This document shows positions 45,886-55,600 of a DNA stretch of 64,000 nucleotides, in pieces. This stretch comes from Sphingobacterium phlebotomi. Lineage in GTDB: Bacteria; Bacteroidota; Bacteroidia; Sphingobacteriales; Sphingobacteriaceae. Position 1 is the first letter of the stretch. Each line of letters starts with the position of its first letter. The position numbers were made by a program, and so were the translations under genes. Under the pieces are notes generated by a model. The model did no database searches. It worked only from the letters and a program-made list of their open reading frames with translations, and was not told the DNA's origin. The stretch lies in NCBI RefSeq assembly GCF_008180195.1, contig NZ_VTAV01000003.1, forward strand, positions 248,001 to 312,000, read 5' to 3'.

Positions 45886-46932
45886 ATGAACAACCCTGTT
45901 TTTTCCCAAAAAGAGAGAAACGTTATTATTCTCTTGATCGTCCTAGCCTTGGGCGGTATTCTCTTGTATGCTACGCGTGGGATTTTTGGTGCTTTTCTCG
46001 GCACCTTCATCATGTATACGCTCTTCCGTACACTAAACATTTTCTTTATCGAGAAATGGCGATGGCCAAAACCTTTGTCTGCGGTGGTTATTATCATCCT
46101 TTCTATTTTTATTATCGTTCTTCCCTTTGTGGGAATAGGGAGTATGCTTGTTCGAAAAGCGATAGAACTGCAGCAAAACCCAGCCTGGATAAAGCAGGTT
46201 ATTGATGCGATAAACCAATTTGCCGGCGATAAATTGGGGAAACCCGATTTGCTGCAAGAGCAGCTCGAATCGAGCGCCGCTTATTTTGGCACATTGCTGA
46301 CGGCGGTGTTGGGCGGCGCGGCAAATATATTCTTGGAGATCACGGTCATGTATTTTATTTTATATTTTCTGTTTGTCAACTACCGAGGGTTTGAAAACGG
46401 TATATTATACTATCTGCCGTTTGATGAGGAGCAGGCGGTTGTGTTTGGATCGGAGCTGAAAAATATTACCTATTCCAATATTGTGGGACAAACGATAATC
46501 GCTATCGCGCAAGGGGGATGCTTATCTATTGGTTTTTGGATATTCGGTGTTAATGATGCTTTGTTTTGGGGCGTTATCTGTGCGATCCTGTCGTTTATTC
46601 CCCTTTTGGGTCCGCCGCTGATTTTTGTTCCGGCCGCGCTGATACTACTTTCTCAAGGACAAACTTGGCAAGGAATAGGGTTGCTGATCTGGGGTTTCGG
46701 CCTGGTGATTAATATTGATAATGTGCTCCGCTTTATGATTAATAAAAAGATCGGGAATATCCATCCGCTAATTACCGTAATCGGGGTGATTATTGGGCTT
46801 CCTCTTTTCGGTCTTATAGGGCTGGTGTATGGCCCGTTATTGCTGGCTTATTTCCTGATCGCGGTGAAGATATACAAAACGAATAAACGTCTATCGTTAA
46901 AAAGAGACCAACTGGAAGAGAAAAAAGAATAA
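45886..46932 (+). CDS. AI-2E family transporter (TqsA/PerM-like permease)
   Basis: 348 residues with about eight membrane helices. A pair of N-terminal helices, then a soluble part near 100-140, then the C-terminal block with the family signs ILSFIPLLGPPLIFVPAALI and GNIHPLITVIGVIIGLPLFG (core HPLITVIGVIIGLP). Members have been linked to autoinducer-2 export or sodium/proton exchange; which applies is unknown. It lies 39 bp after the crotonase gene. Confidence 0.9.
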   Translation: MNNPVFSQKERNVIILLIVLALGGILLYATRGIFGAFLGTFIMYTLFRTLNIFFIEKWRWPKPLSAVVIIILSIFIIVLPFVGIGSMLVRKAIELQQNPAWIKQVIDAINQFAGDKLGKPDLLQEQLESSAAYFGTLLTAVLGGAANIFLEITVMYFILYFLFVNYRGFENGILYYLPFDEEQAVVFGSELKNITYSNIVGQTIIAIAQGGCLSIGFWIFGVNDALFWGVICAILSFIPLLGPPLIFVPAALILLSQGQTWQGIGLLIWGFGLVINIDNVLRFMINKKIGNIHPLITVIGVIIGLPLFGLIGLVYGPLLLAYFLIAVKIYKTNKRLSLKRDQLEEKKE

Positions 46933-46962
46933 AAAGCCACGGCGTTAACGGGTGGCTTTTTT
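46932..46962. terminator. Bidirectional terminator between convergent genes
   Basis: Stem AAAAGCCAC (46932-46940) with GTGGCTTTT (46952-46960); T's follow on the plus strand and the A's before it give T's on the minus strand. It overlaps the stop codons of both neighbours. Confidence 0.85.
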
Positions 46963-48130
46963 ACCTTTTCAATAGTCTTTCTGGGAATTGACCAACATTT
47001 TCTAACGTGAGCTGTTGCATTACCTGATATAGCTGTGCTTTGAACAAACTGATGGTATGTTCTCCGCCTTCGTCGCCTAACGCACCAACGCCATACATAA
47101 ATGGGCGTCCCATAAAATTAAATTCAGAACCAACGGCATGCGCCCGTGCGAGATCGACTCCGGAGCGTATACCGCCATCCAACATAATTTTTATTTTCTC
47201 CTTGTAAGTTGGATTGCTCGCGAGGTGTATCAGTGAATTGATGGAAGACTCTCCGGCATCGATTTGGCGTCCTCCGTGATTGGACACAATCACACCGTCA
47301 GCACCAATACCGATAACCGCTTCCATATCTTCATCGCTTGTAATACCTTTCACAACGAGCGCGCCTTTCCAAATATCACGGATGGCTTTTACTTTCTCGA
47401 TATCTACCTTACCGGTAAAGGTACGATCCATAAATTTGCCTAACTGTGCAAGGTCGAGGCCTTTTTCCATATAAGGTTTTAAGGTAGCGAAGGAAGGTAT
47501 GCCATGTTGCAAGGTTTTAATACCCCACAACGGGCGTGTCATGGCTTGCGTAATATTGGCGATATTCATCTTGGGCGGCATGGATAAGCCGGCTTTGATT
47601 TCGCGATAGCGAAGCCCAAAAGATGGAACATCTACCAAGACAACGAGTACAGGGCATTCTACCGCTGCCAGACGACGTAAAATGTCATCCCGTAGCCTGT
47701 TTTCTGTCGGATGATAAAGTTGAAACCAGGCCTTCCCTTCAGAAACTTCTGCAATACGCTCGATACTGCTGGTGGATACCGTGCTCAAGGTATATGGAAT
47801 ATCATTTTTAGCCGCCGCTTTGGCTAGAATTTCTGGTGCATTGGGCCACATCAGTCCTTGGAGGCCGATAGGGGAAATACCAAACGGAGCGCTATAGTGT
47901 CTTCCAAAAAGCTCTACAGACATGTCAATATCACCCGATACACGGAGGTATTGTGGTTTCAGTACAATATCGTCGAAGTCGCTTTCATTTTTTGCCAAAT
48001 TCCATTCTTCGTTGCAGCCTCCCTCAAGGTAATCAAATGCGAATTTCGGAATCCTGGATTTCGCTTTTGCCCTTAAATCAGCAATGGAAGGATATTTTGA
48101 ATTATATCGATATATGATTTTCTTACTCAT
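46961..48130 (-). CDS. FMN-dependent alpha-hydroxy-acid dehydrogenase/oxidase (L-lactate type)
   Basis: 389 residues, the usual (beta/alpha)8 FMN family length. FAFDYLEGGCNEEWNLAKNE near the start, PIGLQGLMWPNAPEILAKAA, a phosphate site LDGGIRSGVDLARA, and the catalytic His285 in VSNHGGRQIDAG are all visible. It oxidises an L-2-hydroxy acid such as lactate to the keto acid. The acceptor (oxygen, quinone or cytochrome) cannot be told from the sequence. Convergent with the AI-2E gene. Confidence 0.92.
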   Translation of the reverse strand: MSKKIIYRYNSKYPSIADLRAKAKSRIPKFAFDYLEGGCNEEWNLAKNESDFDDIVLKPQYLRVSGDIDMSVELFGRHYSAPFGISPIGLQGLMWPNAPEILAKAAAKNDIPYTLSTVSTSSIERIAEVSEGKAWFQLYHPTENRLRDDILRRLAAVECPVLVVLVDVPSFGLRYREIKAGLSMPPKMNIANITQAMTRPLWGIKTLQHGIPSFATLKPYMEKGLDLAQLGKFMDRTFTGKVDIEKVKAIRDIWKGALVVKGITSDEDMEAVIGIGADGVIVSNHGGRQIDAGESSINSLIHLASNPTYKEKIKIMLDGGIRSGVDLARAHAVGSEFNFMGRPFMYGVGALGDEGGEHTISLFKAQLYQVMQQLTLENVGQFPERLLKR

Positions 48131-48217
48131 TTGAAACGGTATTTATAATAGCGTAGCGAATATACGTACTATTTCATTATTTACTGTCCTGTTGTGTATC
48201 GTTTAGCGAAGGTAACA

Positions 48218-48248
48218 TTTGTTGACAGACTGCACAAAATATTTTTTG
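48218..48248 (+). promoter_or_regulatory. Probable promoter of the metE riboswitch transcript
   Basis: TTTG at 48218-48221 and TATTTTTTG from 48240, 18 bases apart, fit the Bacteroidota -33/-7 layout with a one-base variation in the -7 box. Transcription would start just before the riboswitch. Confidence 0.4.
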
Positions 48249-48274
48249 TAAAATCCCATTTTATTCTTATCTTA

Positions 48275-48380
48275 GCCCCGCTTATAGAGAAAGGCCGAGG
48301 GAGTAGACCCGGTGAAGCCTTGGCAACCTGTCTCTTGACAAGGTGCTACATTCTACTCCTGATTGGGAGAAAGATAAGCT
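48275..48380 (+). ncRNA. SAM-I (S-box) riboswitch upstream of metE
   Basis: The closing helix P1 is GCTTAT (48280-48285) with ATAAGC (48374-48379). Inside are the core pieces of the SAM-I family in order: AGAGAAAGGCCGAGGG, GACCCGGTGAAGCC, TTGGCAACCT, AAGGTGCTA, then a P4-like CTCCTGATTGGGAG and GAAAGATAAG. High S-adenosylmethionine should turn metE off. A weak ACAC/GTGT hairpin (48386-48401) follows with CCTTTTCT, a possible but unproven expression platform. Confidence 0.93.
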
Positions 48381-48454
48381 GAGCACACGCATTCTGGTGT
48401 CCTTTTCTCCAAAGCAAACAGTAAAAAGAAATTAAACACAACACGTACATATTT

Positions 48455-50767
48455 ATGTTATTAACAAACAATTTAGGATACCCGAGAGTGGGTGCGTTCC
48501 GCGAATTGAAAAAGGCCAACGAAGCGTATTGGGCTAAAAAAATCAGCGCGGAAGAGTTATTGCAAGCTGGACTTAAAATCCGTGAAGGCAACTGGAAGAC
48601 ACAACAGGAAGCGGGTATCGACTTGATCCCATCCAATGACTTTTCGTTTTATGACCAAGTATTGGATTTATCGTTGACAGTAGGAGCTATTCCGGCTCGC
48701 TACAACTCTTTGTTAAACAAAATTGACCGCCAATATAACTTAGATTTATATTTTGCGATGGCGCGCGGTTTCCAAGAGGAGGGTGTAGACGTCACGGCGA
48801 TGGAAATGACGAAGTGGTTTGACACAAACTACCACTATCTTGTTCCGGAATTTACGAAAGATCAAGCGTTTAAATTGACGTCTGAGAAATTCCTGAACGA
48901 ATACAACGAGGCGAAATCATTGGGTGTGGAGACAAAACCCGTACTGATTGGTCCTATCACTTACCTATTGGTAGGTAAAGAAAAAGAAGAAGGCTTCAAT
49001 CGGATTGATTTGATCGACAGATTATTGCCTGTTTATGAAGAAATTTTGGGCAAACTGGCTGATGCAGGTGCACAATATGTGCAGATTGATGAGCCTTTCT
49101 TGGCCTTGGATATTGATGATGCGACGCGCGCCTTATATGGTAAAGTATTTGAAAAATTGGCCGTTGCGGCTAAAGGCATCAAATTGATTGTTGCAACATA
49201 TTTCGAAGCTCTCGGTGACAACGAGGAAACAGCCGTAAACTTACCGGTTCACGCGCTTCACCTCGATCTTGTTCGTGGAGAAAATCAACTAGATACCGTT
49301 TTATCAAAAGTTCCTGCATCTTTGACACTTTCTTTAGGGGTAGTTGAAGGCCGAAACATTTGGAAAAACGATTATGAAAAATCGTTGGTAAAAATTAAAC
49401 AGGCGGTAGATGCGCTTGGTGCAGACCGCGTATGGGTAGCTCCTTCCTCATCATTGTTGCATGTTCCTTTTGATTTGGACAACGAAGATAATGAAGAGTC
49501 TTTACCTGCGGAGGTGAAGAACTGGCTGGCTTTTGCAAAACAAAAATTAGCCGAAGTGAAAGACTTAGCGGTGTTGGCTGATGGTGAGGTGGACGCAAAA
49601 ACCGCGGAACGTTTTGAAGCGAATAAAGCAGCGGCGGAAAGTCGTCGTACGTCGCCTTTGATTCACAGACCAGATGTGAAAGAGCGTACAGCGAATATTA
49701 CAGATGACGATGCTACACGTACATCTCCGTTCTCCGCCCGTAAAGCGGCACAACAGGCTAAATTTAATTTGCCGGCTTTTGCGACAACGACGATCGGTTC
49801 TTTCCCGCAAACGAAAGACGTCCGTAAGTGGAGAGCAGACTTGAAAAAAGGTACAATTACACAAGAGCAATACGATAAAGAGATTGCAGAAGAAACCGAA
49901 AGAACTATCCGTTTGCAAGAAGATCTTGATATTGACGTGTTAGTGCATGGCGAGTTTGAGCGTAATGATATGGTGGAATACTTCGGTGAGCAACTAGCAG
50001 GTTATGCGTTCACGAAAAACGGATGGGTACAGTCTTATGGCTCCCGTTGTGTAAAACCTCCGATTATTTATGGTGATGTTTACCGCCCTGCGGATATGAC
50101 GGTTCGTTGGTCTGCTTACGCACAATCCTTAACTAACCGTCCGGTAAAAGGGATGTTGACGGGTCCGGTTACGATTTTACAGTGGTCATTTGTACGTAAC
50201 GATCAACCACGCTCAACCACGACTTACCAGATTGCTTTAGCTATTTTGGACGAAGTACAGGCATTGGAAAAAGAGGGTATCAAAATCATTCAAATTGACG
50301 AGCCGGCTATTCGTGAAGGACTTCCTTTACGCAAGGCTGATCAGCAAGATTATTTGAATTGGGCTGTTCGCGCGTTCCGTGTTTCTTCATCGAACGTAGA
50401 AGATGATACACAGATCCATACGCACATGTGTTATTCGGAATTTAACGATATTATCGAAGATATCGCGGCAATGGATGCGGATGTCATTACGATAGAAACT
50501 TCGCGCTCACAAATGGAACTGCTTGACGCATTTGCCGGAGATTTCAAATATCCGAACGATATTGGTCCTGGTGTGTACGATATTCACTCACCACGTGTGC
50601 CTAGCACCGAGGAGATGGTACACTTGCTGCGCAAAGCAAAAGCGGTCGTTCCTGCGGAACAATTGTGGGTAAATCCGGACTGTGGTTTGAAAACCCGTGC
50701 ATGGCCAGAAACCAAAGCGGCGCTAGAATCTATGGTAGAAGCAGCTAAGATATTGCGTGCCGAATAA
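48455..50767 (+). CDS. metE: Cobalamin-independent methionine synthase
   Basis: 770 residues, full length. It transfers a methyl group from 5-methyltetrahydropteroyl-polyglutamate to homocysteine. The N-terminal copy of the barrel starts with NNLGYPRVGAFRELKKA; the C-terminal catalytic barrel starts about 440 with FATTTIGSFPQTKDVRKWR (core TTIGSFPQT). Zinc ligands are seen as His657 and Cys659 in THMCYSE and Cys743 in NPDCGLKTR. Controlled by the SAM-I riboswitch just upstream; metK at 19994 uses the product. Confidence 0.97.
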   Translation: MLLTNNLGYPRVGAFRELKKANEAYWAKKISAEELLQAGLKIREGNWKTQQEAGIDLIPSNDFSFYDQVLDLSLTVGAIPARYNSLLNKIDRQYNLDLYFAMARGFQEEGVDVTAMEMTKWFDTNYHYLVPEFTKDQAFKLTSEKFLNEYNEAKSLGVETKPVLIGPITYLLVGKEKEEGFNRIDLIDRLLPVYEEILGKLADAGAQYVQIDEPFLALDIDDATRALYGKVFEKLAVAAKGIKLIVATYFEALGDNEETAVNLPVHALHLDLVRGENQLDTVLSKVPASLTLSLGVVEGRNIWKNDYEKSLVKIKQAVDALGADRVWVAPSSSLLHVPFDLDNEDNEESLPAEVKNWLAFAKQKLAEVKDLAVLADGEVDAKTAERFEANKAAAESRRTSPLIHRPDVKERTANITDDDATRTSPFSARKAAQQAKFNLPAFATTTIGSFPQTKDVRKWRADLKKGTITQEQYDKEIAEETERTIRLQEDLDIDVLVHGEFERNDMVEYFGEQLAGYAFTKNGWVQSYGSRCVKPPIIYGDVYRPADMTVRWSAYAQSLTNRPVKGMLTGPVTILQWSFVRNDQPRSTTTYQIALAILDEVQALEKEGIKIIQIDEPAIREGLPLRKADQQDYLNWAVRAFRVSSSNVEDDTQIHTHMCYSEFNDIIEDIAAMDADVITIETSRSQMELLDAFAGDFKYPNDIGPGVYDIHSPRVPSTEEMVHLLRKAKAVVPAEQLWVNPDCGLKTRAWPETKAALESMVEAAKILRAE

Positions 50768-50800
50768 TGTAAGCGATAATTAGTATTATAAAAGTAGACG

Positions 50801-50834
50801 CAGCTCGAAGATTTTTCTTCGGGCTGTTGTTTTT
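50801..50834 (+). terminator. Rho-independent terminator of metE
   Basis: Stem CAGCTCGAAGA (50801-50811) with TCTTCGGGCTG (50816-50826), one G-U pair, followed by TTGTTTTTT. Confidence 0.88.
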
Positions 50835-50910
50835 TCATAAACGTAGAAATAACATTTTTTTTACAATAGCGGGTAGATTACTTCAAATAAGCTTAGTAAT
50901 TTTGCAGGGC

Positions 50911-51282
50911 ATGTTATTTAAGATTATTCATTCCATCGTGTTGCTGTGCTACCTGAATATTCTGGTTTATCAACCGGAGACAGGTTTTGCTATGCGCTAC
51001 GACGATTCGCTGTTAAATGGTGAATCGCTCTTGGAGATTGTTCTGGATGATGTGTTGGCGCTGCCGATCGATAAAGACGCGACGGATGTAGAGATACTAT
51101 ACGACGAATACAGGTCGTATGAATACCAAATCTTTTCCTTACCATTTTTCGTACTGGTGTTGGCTGTCCTGTTTTCCTTTAAGCAGTTGGCGTCCTATGT
51201 AAAACATCCGGTATACGACGGAAAGAAACGACGTATTATACCGAGCTATTACACGCACTTGTATAGGCTACAACCTTTTTAG
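50911..51282 (+). CDS. Small membrane protein of unknown function
   Basis: 123 residues from the ATG at 50911; the frame is open back to 50827, but that part overlaps the metE terminator. Two hydrophobic segments, about 3-20 and 75-92, flank an acidic extracytoplasmic or cytoplasmic loop (LLEIVLDDVLALP, DATDVEILYDEY). The C-terminus is basic (GKKRRIIPSYYTH). TAATTTTG at 50897-50904 matches the -7 consensus so closely to the ATG that a leaderless transcript is possible. No family recognised. Confidence 0.6.
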   Translation: MLFKIIHSIVLLCYLNILVYQPETGFAMRYDDSLLNGESLLEIVLDDVLALPIDKDATDVEILYDEYRSYEYQIFSLPFFVLVLAVLFSFKQLASYVKHPVYDGKKRRIIPSYYTHLYRLQPF

Positions 51283-51526
51283 CTTTTTCATTCCCAATAG
51301 TTTCCCAATTCTTCGAATATTTTCGCAGATGTCAGTGTTTGGTTTTCATCCAAATGCAGTAATAGGCAGAAATGCGTATGATTTTTTATTGATTTTAGGA
51401 TATTTTTTTCTTGTCAATATGAATAAAAAAGAACGCTAACAATAATATTTAAACACATTGCCTATTTCGAGAGCTTTCAAGTTTAATATAGGTTGATCAT
51501 TTTTTAAGTAATAAATAATATAGTAC
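51283..51526. other. Intergenic region before the efflux operon
   Basis: 244 bp, AT-rich. I see no small gene, no clear terminator for the gene before it and no exact -33/-7 pair. Confidence 0.4.
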
Positions 51527-52630
51527 ATGAAGACAAGTTCATTGGTATTCCCGGCATTAGGATTGGCATTATTTGCGGGTAGTTGCACCGTTAAGAGTAC
51601 GGAAAATAGTGCAGAGATGGTGAAACAGGTACCTGTGGTAAGTCTTACCGTAATGGATACCACCGTTTATAAAGAATACATTGCAGATATTCAGGCCACG
51701 AAAAATGTGGAGTTACGCTCGCGTCTAACAGGATTTTTGGAAAAGATATATGTAGATGAGGGTGCGTTGGTTAAGGCAGGCCAAGTTCTTTTCCAGCTGA
51801 ACAATGAAGAATATAAGGCAGATTATGCAAAGGCAGAGGCAGCGCTTAATATCGCCATTTCGGAAGCTAAAAAGGTAGAGTTAGAGAAGGAACGGACAAA
51901 GAAGTTGGTGGAGAAAAATATTGTATCTACGACAGAGGCTGATCTTATAGCAGTGCAATATAAGGCTGCACTTTCCAAAATAGAGGAAGCTAAAGCGGTG
52001 AAGAACCAGATGCAAACCAAACTCTCCCAAACGCTTATACGGGCGCCTTTCAATGGTCGCATTGACAGAATTCAACTGAAGGAGGGTTCTCTGCTGGAGG
52101 AGGGATCTTTGATAACGACCATATCCGACTTAGGGAAAGTGAACGTTTATTTTGATATTTCTGAATCAGAATATCTCAATCTGGCTAGTGATTCCAATTT
52201 CCGTAGCAATACCTTTAAGCGGGCTGTAAAGCTTGTTTTAGCAAATGGTGAGGAGTATCCGCATGGTGGAGAAGCAAAAATTGTAGAAAGTGAGTTCAAT
52301 CCCGGAACGGGCTCGATCTCGCTGCGCGCAAAATTTCCGAATGCAGAAGGGTTATTAAAACATGGCGCTTCAGGTAAGATTGCCGTGCCTGTATCGACAG
52401 GTGACACCAAGTTTGTACACCAAAAATCGGTTGTGGAGATTCAAGACAAAGCATATGTGTATGTTGTGGATGACAACTCTACCGTGAAAATGCAACCCTT
52501 TCAGGCGGGAGCGCGTGTAGGACATTATTACATCGTCGAAGGTGGTCTCGATGATAGCCAAAAGATTGTATTTGAAGGCGTTCGAGGGCTCCGCGATGGT
52601 ATGAAAATAAAGTCGGTGACACAGCAGTAA
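51527..52630 (+). CDS. RND efflux periplasmic adaptor (membrane fusion protein)
   Basis: 367 residues. Lipoprotein signal with AGSC (Cys20). The order is that of MFP proteins: beta strand VVSLTVMD, a half-lipoyl part VELRSRLTGFLEKIYVDEGA (core RLTGFLEKIYVDEG), a helical hairpin (about 100-155), the second half-lipoyl part with LIRAPFNGRIDRIQLKEGS, and a beta barrel and membrane-proximal domain ending GLRDGMKIK. It bridges the pump and channel encoded by the next gene, 38 bp downstream. Confidence 0.95.
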   Translation: MKTSSLVFPALGLALFAGSCTVKSTENSAEMVKQVPVVSLTVMDTTVYKEYIADIQATKNVELRSRLTGFLEKIYVDEGALVKAGQVLFQLNNEEYKADYAKAEAALNIAISEAKKVELEKERTKKLVEKNIVSTTEADLIAVQYKAALSKIEEAKAVKNQMQTKLSQTLIRAPFNGRIDRIQLKEGSLLEEGSLITTISDLGKVNVYFDISESEYLNLASDSNFRSNTFKRAVKLVLANGEEYPHGGEAKIVESEFNPGTGSISLRAKFPNAEGLLKHGASGKIAVPVSTGDTKFVHQKSVVEIQDKAYVYVVDDNSTVKMQPFQAGARVGHYYIVEGGLDDSQKIVFEGVRGLRDGMKIKSVTQQ

Positions 52631-52668
52631 TACGATTGGATATACACTAATTTTTAGCAAATTATTTC

Positions 52669-55600
52669 ATGTTTGAAACTTATATAAAACGACCGGTTCT
52701 TTCGTTGGTGATCTCTATTTTTATCACCCTGTTGGGACTTCTGGCCTTATTTACCTTACCGATTACACAATTTCCCGATATCGTACCGCCATCTGTTGTG
52801 GTAACCGCAAATTATACCGGCGCGAATGCCGAAGTGAGTACCGATGCGGTAGCCATTCCTTTGGAACGGGCAATTAATGGTGTCGCTGGTATGACATCCA
52901 TGAATACCGTGAGTACGAATAACGGGAGTACATTGATACAGGTGACTTTTAATGTGGGCGTGGACCCGGATATTGCCTCGGTGAACGTCCAGAATAGGGT
53001 GGCCACGGTGCTGGATGAGCTCCCCGAAGAGGTTATCCGTGCAGGGGTTATTACCGAGAAAGAGGTGAACAGTATGCTGATGTACCTCAATATTTATACG
53101 ACCGATGAAACAGCCGACGAACGGTTTATCTATAACTTTACGGATATTAATATTCTGAAAGAGTTAAAACGGATCGAGGGGGTGGGCTTTGCCGAAATTA
53201 TGGGCTTCAAGGATTATGCCATGCGGGTGTGGTTAAAACCTGATCGTTTGGCTTCCTATCAGATATCGACGGAAGAGGTTATTGAGGCATTACGCCGCCA
53301 GAATATTGAAGCGGCACCCGGACAAACAGGAATTGGCTCGGACAAGACCGTGAACATGCAGCAATACGTGTTGCGTTATCCTGGCCGGTTTACGGAACCT
53401 GAGGAGTATGAAAATGTGCCTATCCGGGCGAATTCGGATGGTTCGATTCTGCGGATTCGGGATATAGCTGAGGTGGAGTTTGGTTCGCTGGAGTATGAAA
53501 TGGCGTCAAAAGCCGACGGTCGGCCATCGGCCTCTATTATGATGAAGCAGCTCCCGGGATCGAATGCACAGGATGTAATCCAGCGTGTTAAAGACCGTAT
53601 GGAAGAGTTGAAGGTGATGACTTTCCCTCCGGGAATGGAATTTAGTATGGGATACGATGTCTCCCGTTTTTTGGATGCATCCATGTCTAGTGTGATAAAA
53701 ACGTTAATCGAAGCGTTTATCCTAGTCTTCTTGGTCGTGTTTATCTTCCTTCAGGATTTTAGAGCAACGATCATTCCCATCCTTGCTGTTCCGGTAAGTT
53801 TGATAGGAGCCCTGTTCTTTATGTTGATGATGGGCTTCTCTATTAACTTGTTGACGTTATTTGCACTCGTCCTTGCCATCGGTATCGTCGTGGATAACGG
53901 CATTGTCGTGGTAGAAGCCGTCTTTGCCAAGATGGAGGAAGAACATTTACCTCCTATGGAGGCAACACTTGCCGCTATGAAAGAAGTCGGCTCGGCAGTT
54001 ATCGCTATCACCTTAGTGATGTCTGCAGTATTTATACCGGTAGCGTTCCTTTCCGGGCCGGTGGGAGTGTTCTATCGTCAGTTTTCGTTGACACTGGCGG
54101 CGGCGATTGTGATTTCGGGAATTAACGCGTTGACCCTGACACCGGCTCTGTGTGCGCTTATTCTTCGCTCGCCGCACGATAAAAAAGAATCTAATAGTTG
54201 GTTAAGCAGATTCTTTAAAAAATTTAATACTTCATACGATAAAACCGCGGGCGGTTACAAAAAGCTGTTGACCCGTATTGCTGGGCGCAGAATGATAACG
54301 GTGGGCATGCTTATTTGCTTCTTTGTTGTCACCTGGGGTGCCAGTAGCATATTGCCATCGGGCTTTATTCCTACCGAAGATCAGGGAATGGTGTATGTCA
54401 ACGTCACAACGCCGCCGGGAGCTACGGTAGACCGTACAGAACGGGCATTGAATGAAGTGGACGAGATCGCCCGAAGCTTGGAGTCGGTCGAGACCGTATC
54501 TACACTTGCGGGATACAGTCTTTTAACGGAGGTGTCAGGTGCTTCTTATGGTATGGGAATGATCAACCTTAAACCTTGGGATGAGCGTGATGTGACGGTG
54601 AACGACGTGATGCGGGAATTACAGGAGAAGACAGCGCATATAGCGGACGCCGAGATTGAATTTTTTCCACCGCCGACCGTTCCCGGATTCGGTAATGCGT
54701 CAGGTTTTGAGTTGCGATTATTAGACCGTAGCGGAAATGAAGATTTAAATCAAACGGCAGAAGTTGTCGAAGATTTTATAACGGCCCTTAACAACTCGGA
54801 AGCCATCGAAGGAGTTTCTTCCAGTTTTGATGTGAGTTTCCCGCAATATATGCTAGAGGTGGATTATGATATGGCTGCTAAGCGGGGAATTTCAGTAGAA
54901 AATGCGATGACAACCTTGCAGACATTAATGGGGAGTTTTTATGCGACCAACTTTATTCGCTTCGGCCAGATGTATAAGGTTATGGTGCAGGCCGATCCAC
55001 ATTACCGGCAGCGGCCGGAGGACGTCTTAAATTTATTTGTAAAGACGGCAGATGGCGAAATGGTGCCGTATTCTTCTTTCATCCAGATGAAGCGTATTTA
55101 CGGACCGGAGCAGATAACGCGGTATAATATGTTTACATCAGCGATGTTAAATGGACAGCCAGCACCCGGATTCAGTACGGGACAGGCTATTGAAACGATT
55201 CAACAACTGGCGGAACAATTGCCGCAAGGATATGTCATCGAATGGGCGGGCATGACACGGGAGCAGGTTATTTCGGGAAATCAGGCAGTTTATATTTTTG
55301 CGCTGTGTTTGGTTTTTGTGTATTTATTGCTTTCGGCGCAATACGAGAGTTTCTTATTACCGCTTCCGGTTATCCTTGGATTACCGGCAGGTATCTTTGG
55401 CTCCTTCTTGTTCCTAAAATTATTCGGACTGGAAAATGATATTTATGCGCAGGTGGCCTTGGTCATGTTGATTGGTCTACTCGGAAAGAATGCAATTTTA
55501 ATTGTGGAATATGCCGTGCTAAAACAAAAACAAGGTATGAGTGTATTACAGGCAGCGATCGAAGGTGCTTATGTCAGGCTACGCCCGATATTGATGACAT

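Noticed and set aside
48194..48382. 62-codon open frame across the metE leader
   Set aside because: It overlaps the SAM-I riboswitch, whose RNA structure explains the sequence better.
50827..50910. Earlier start for the small membrane protein gene
   Set aside because: These codons overlap the metE terminator; the ATG at 50911 begins directly with the hydrophobic segment.
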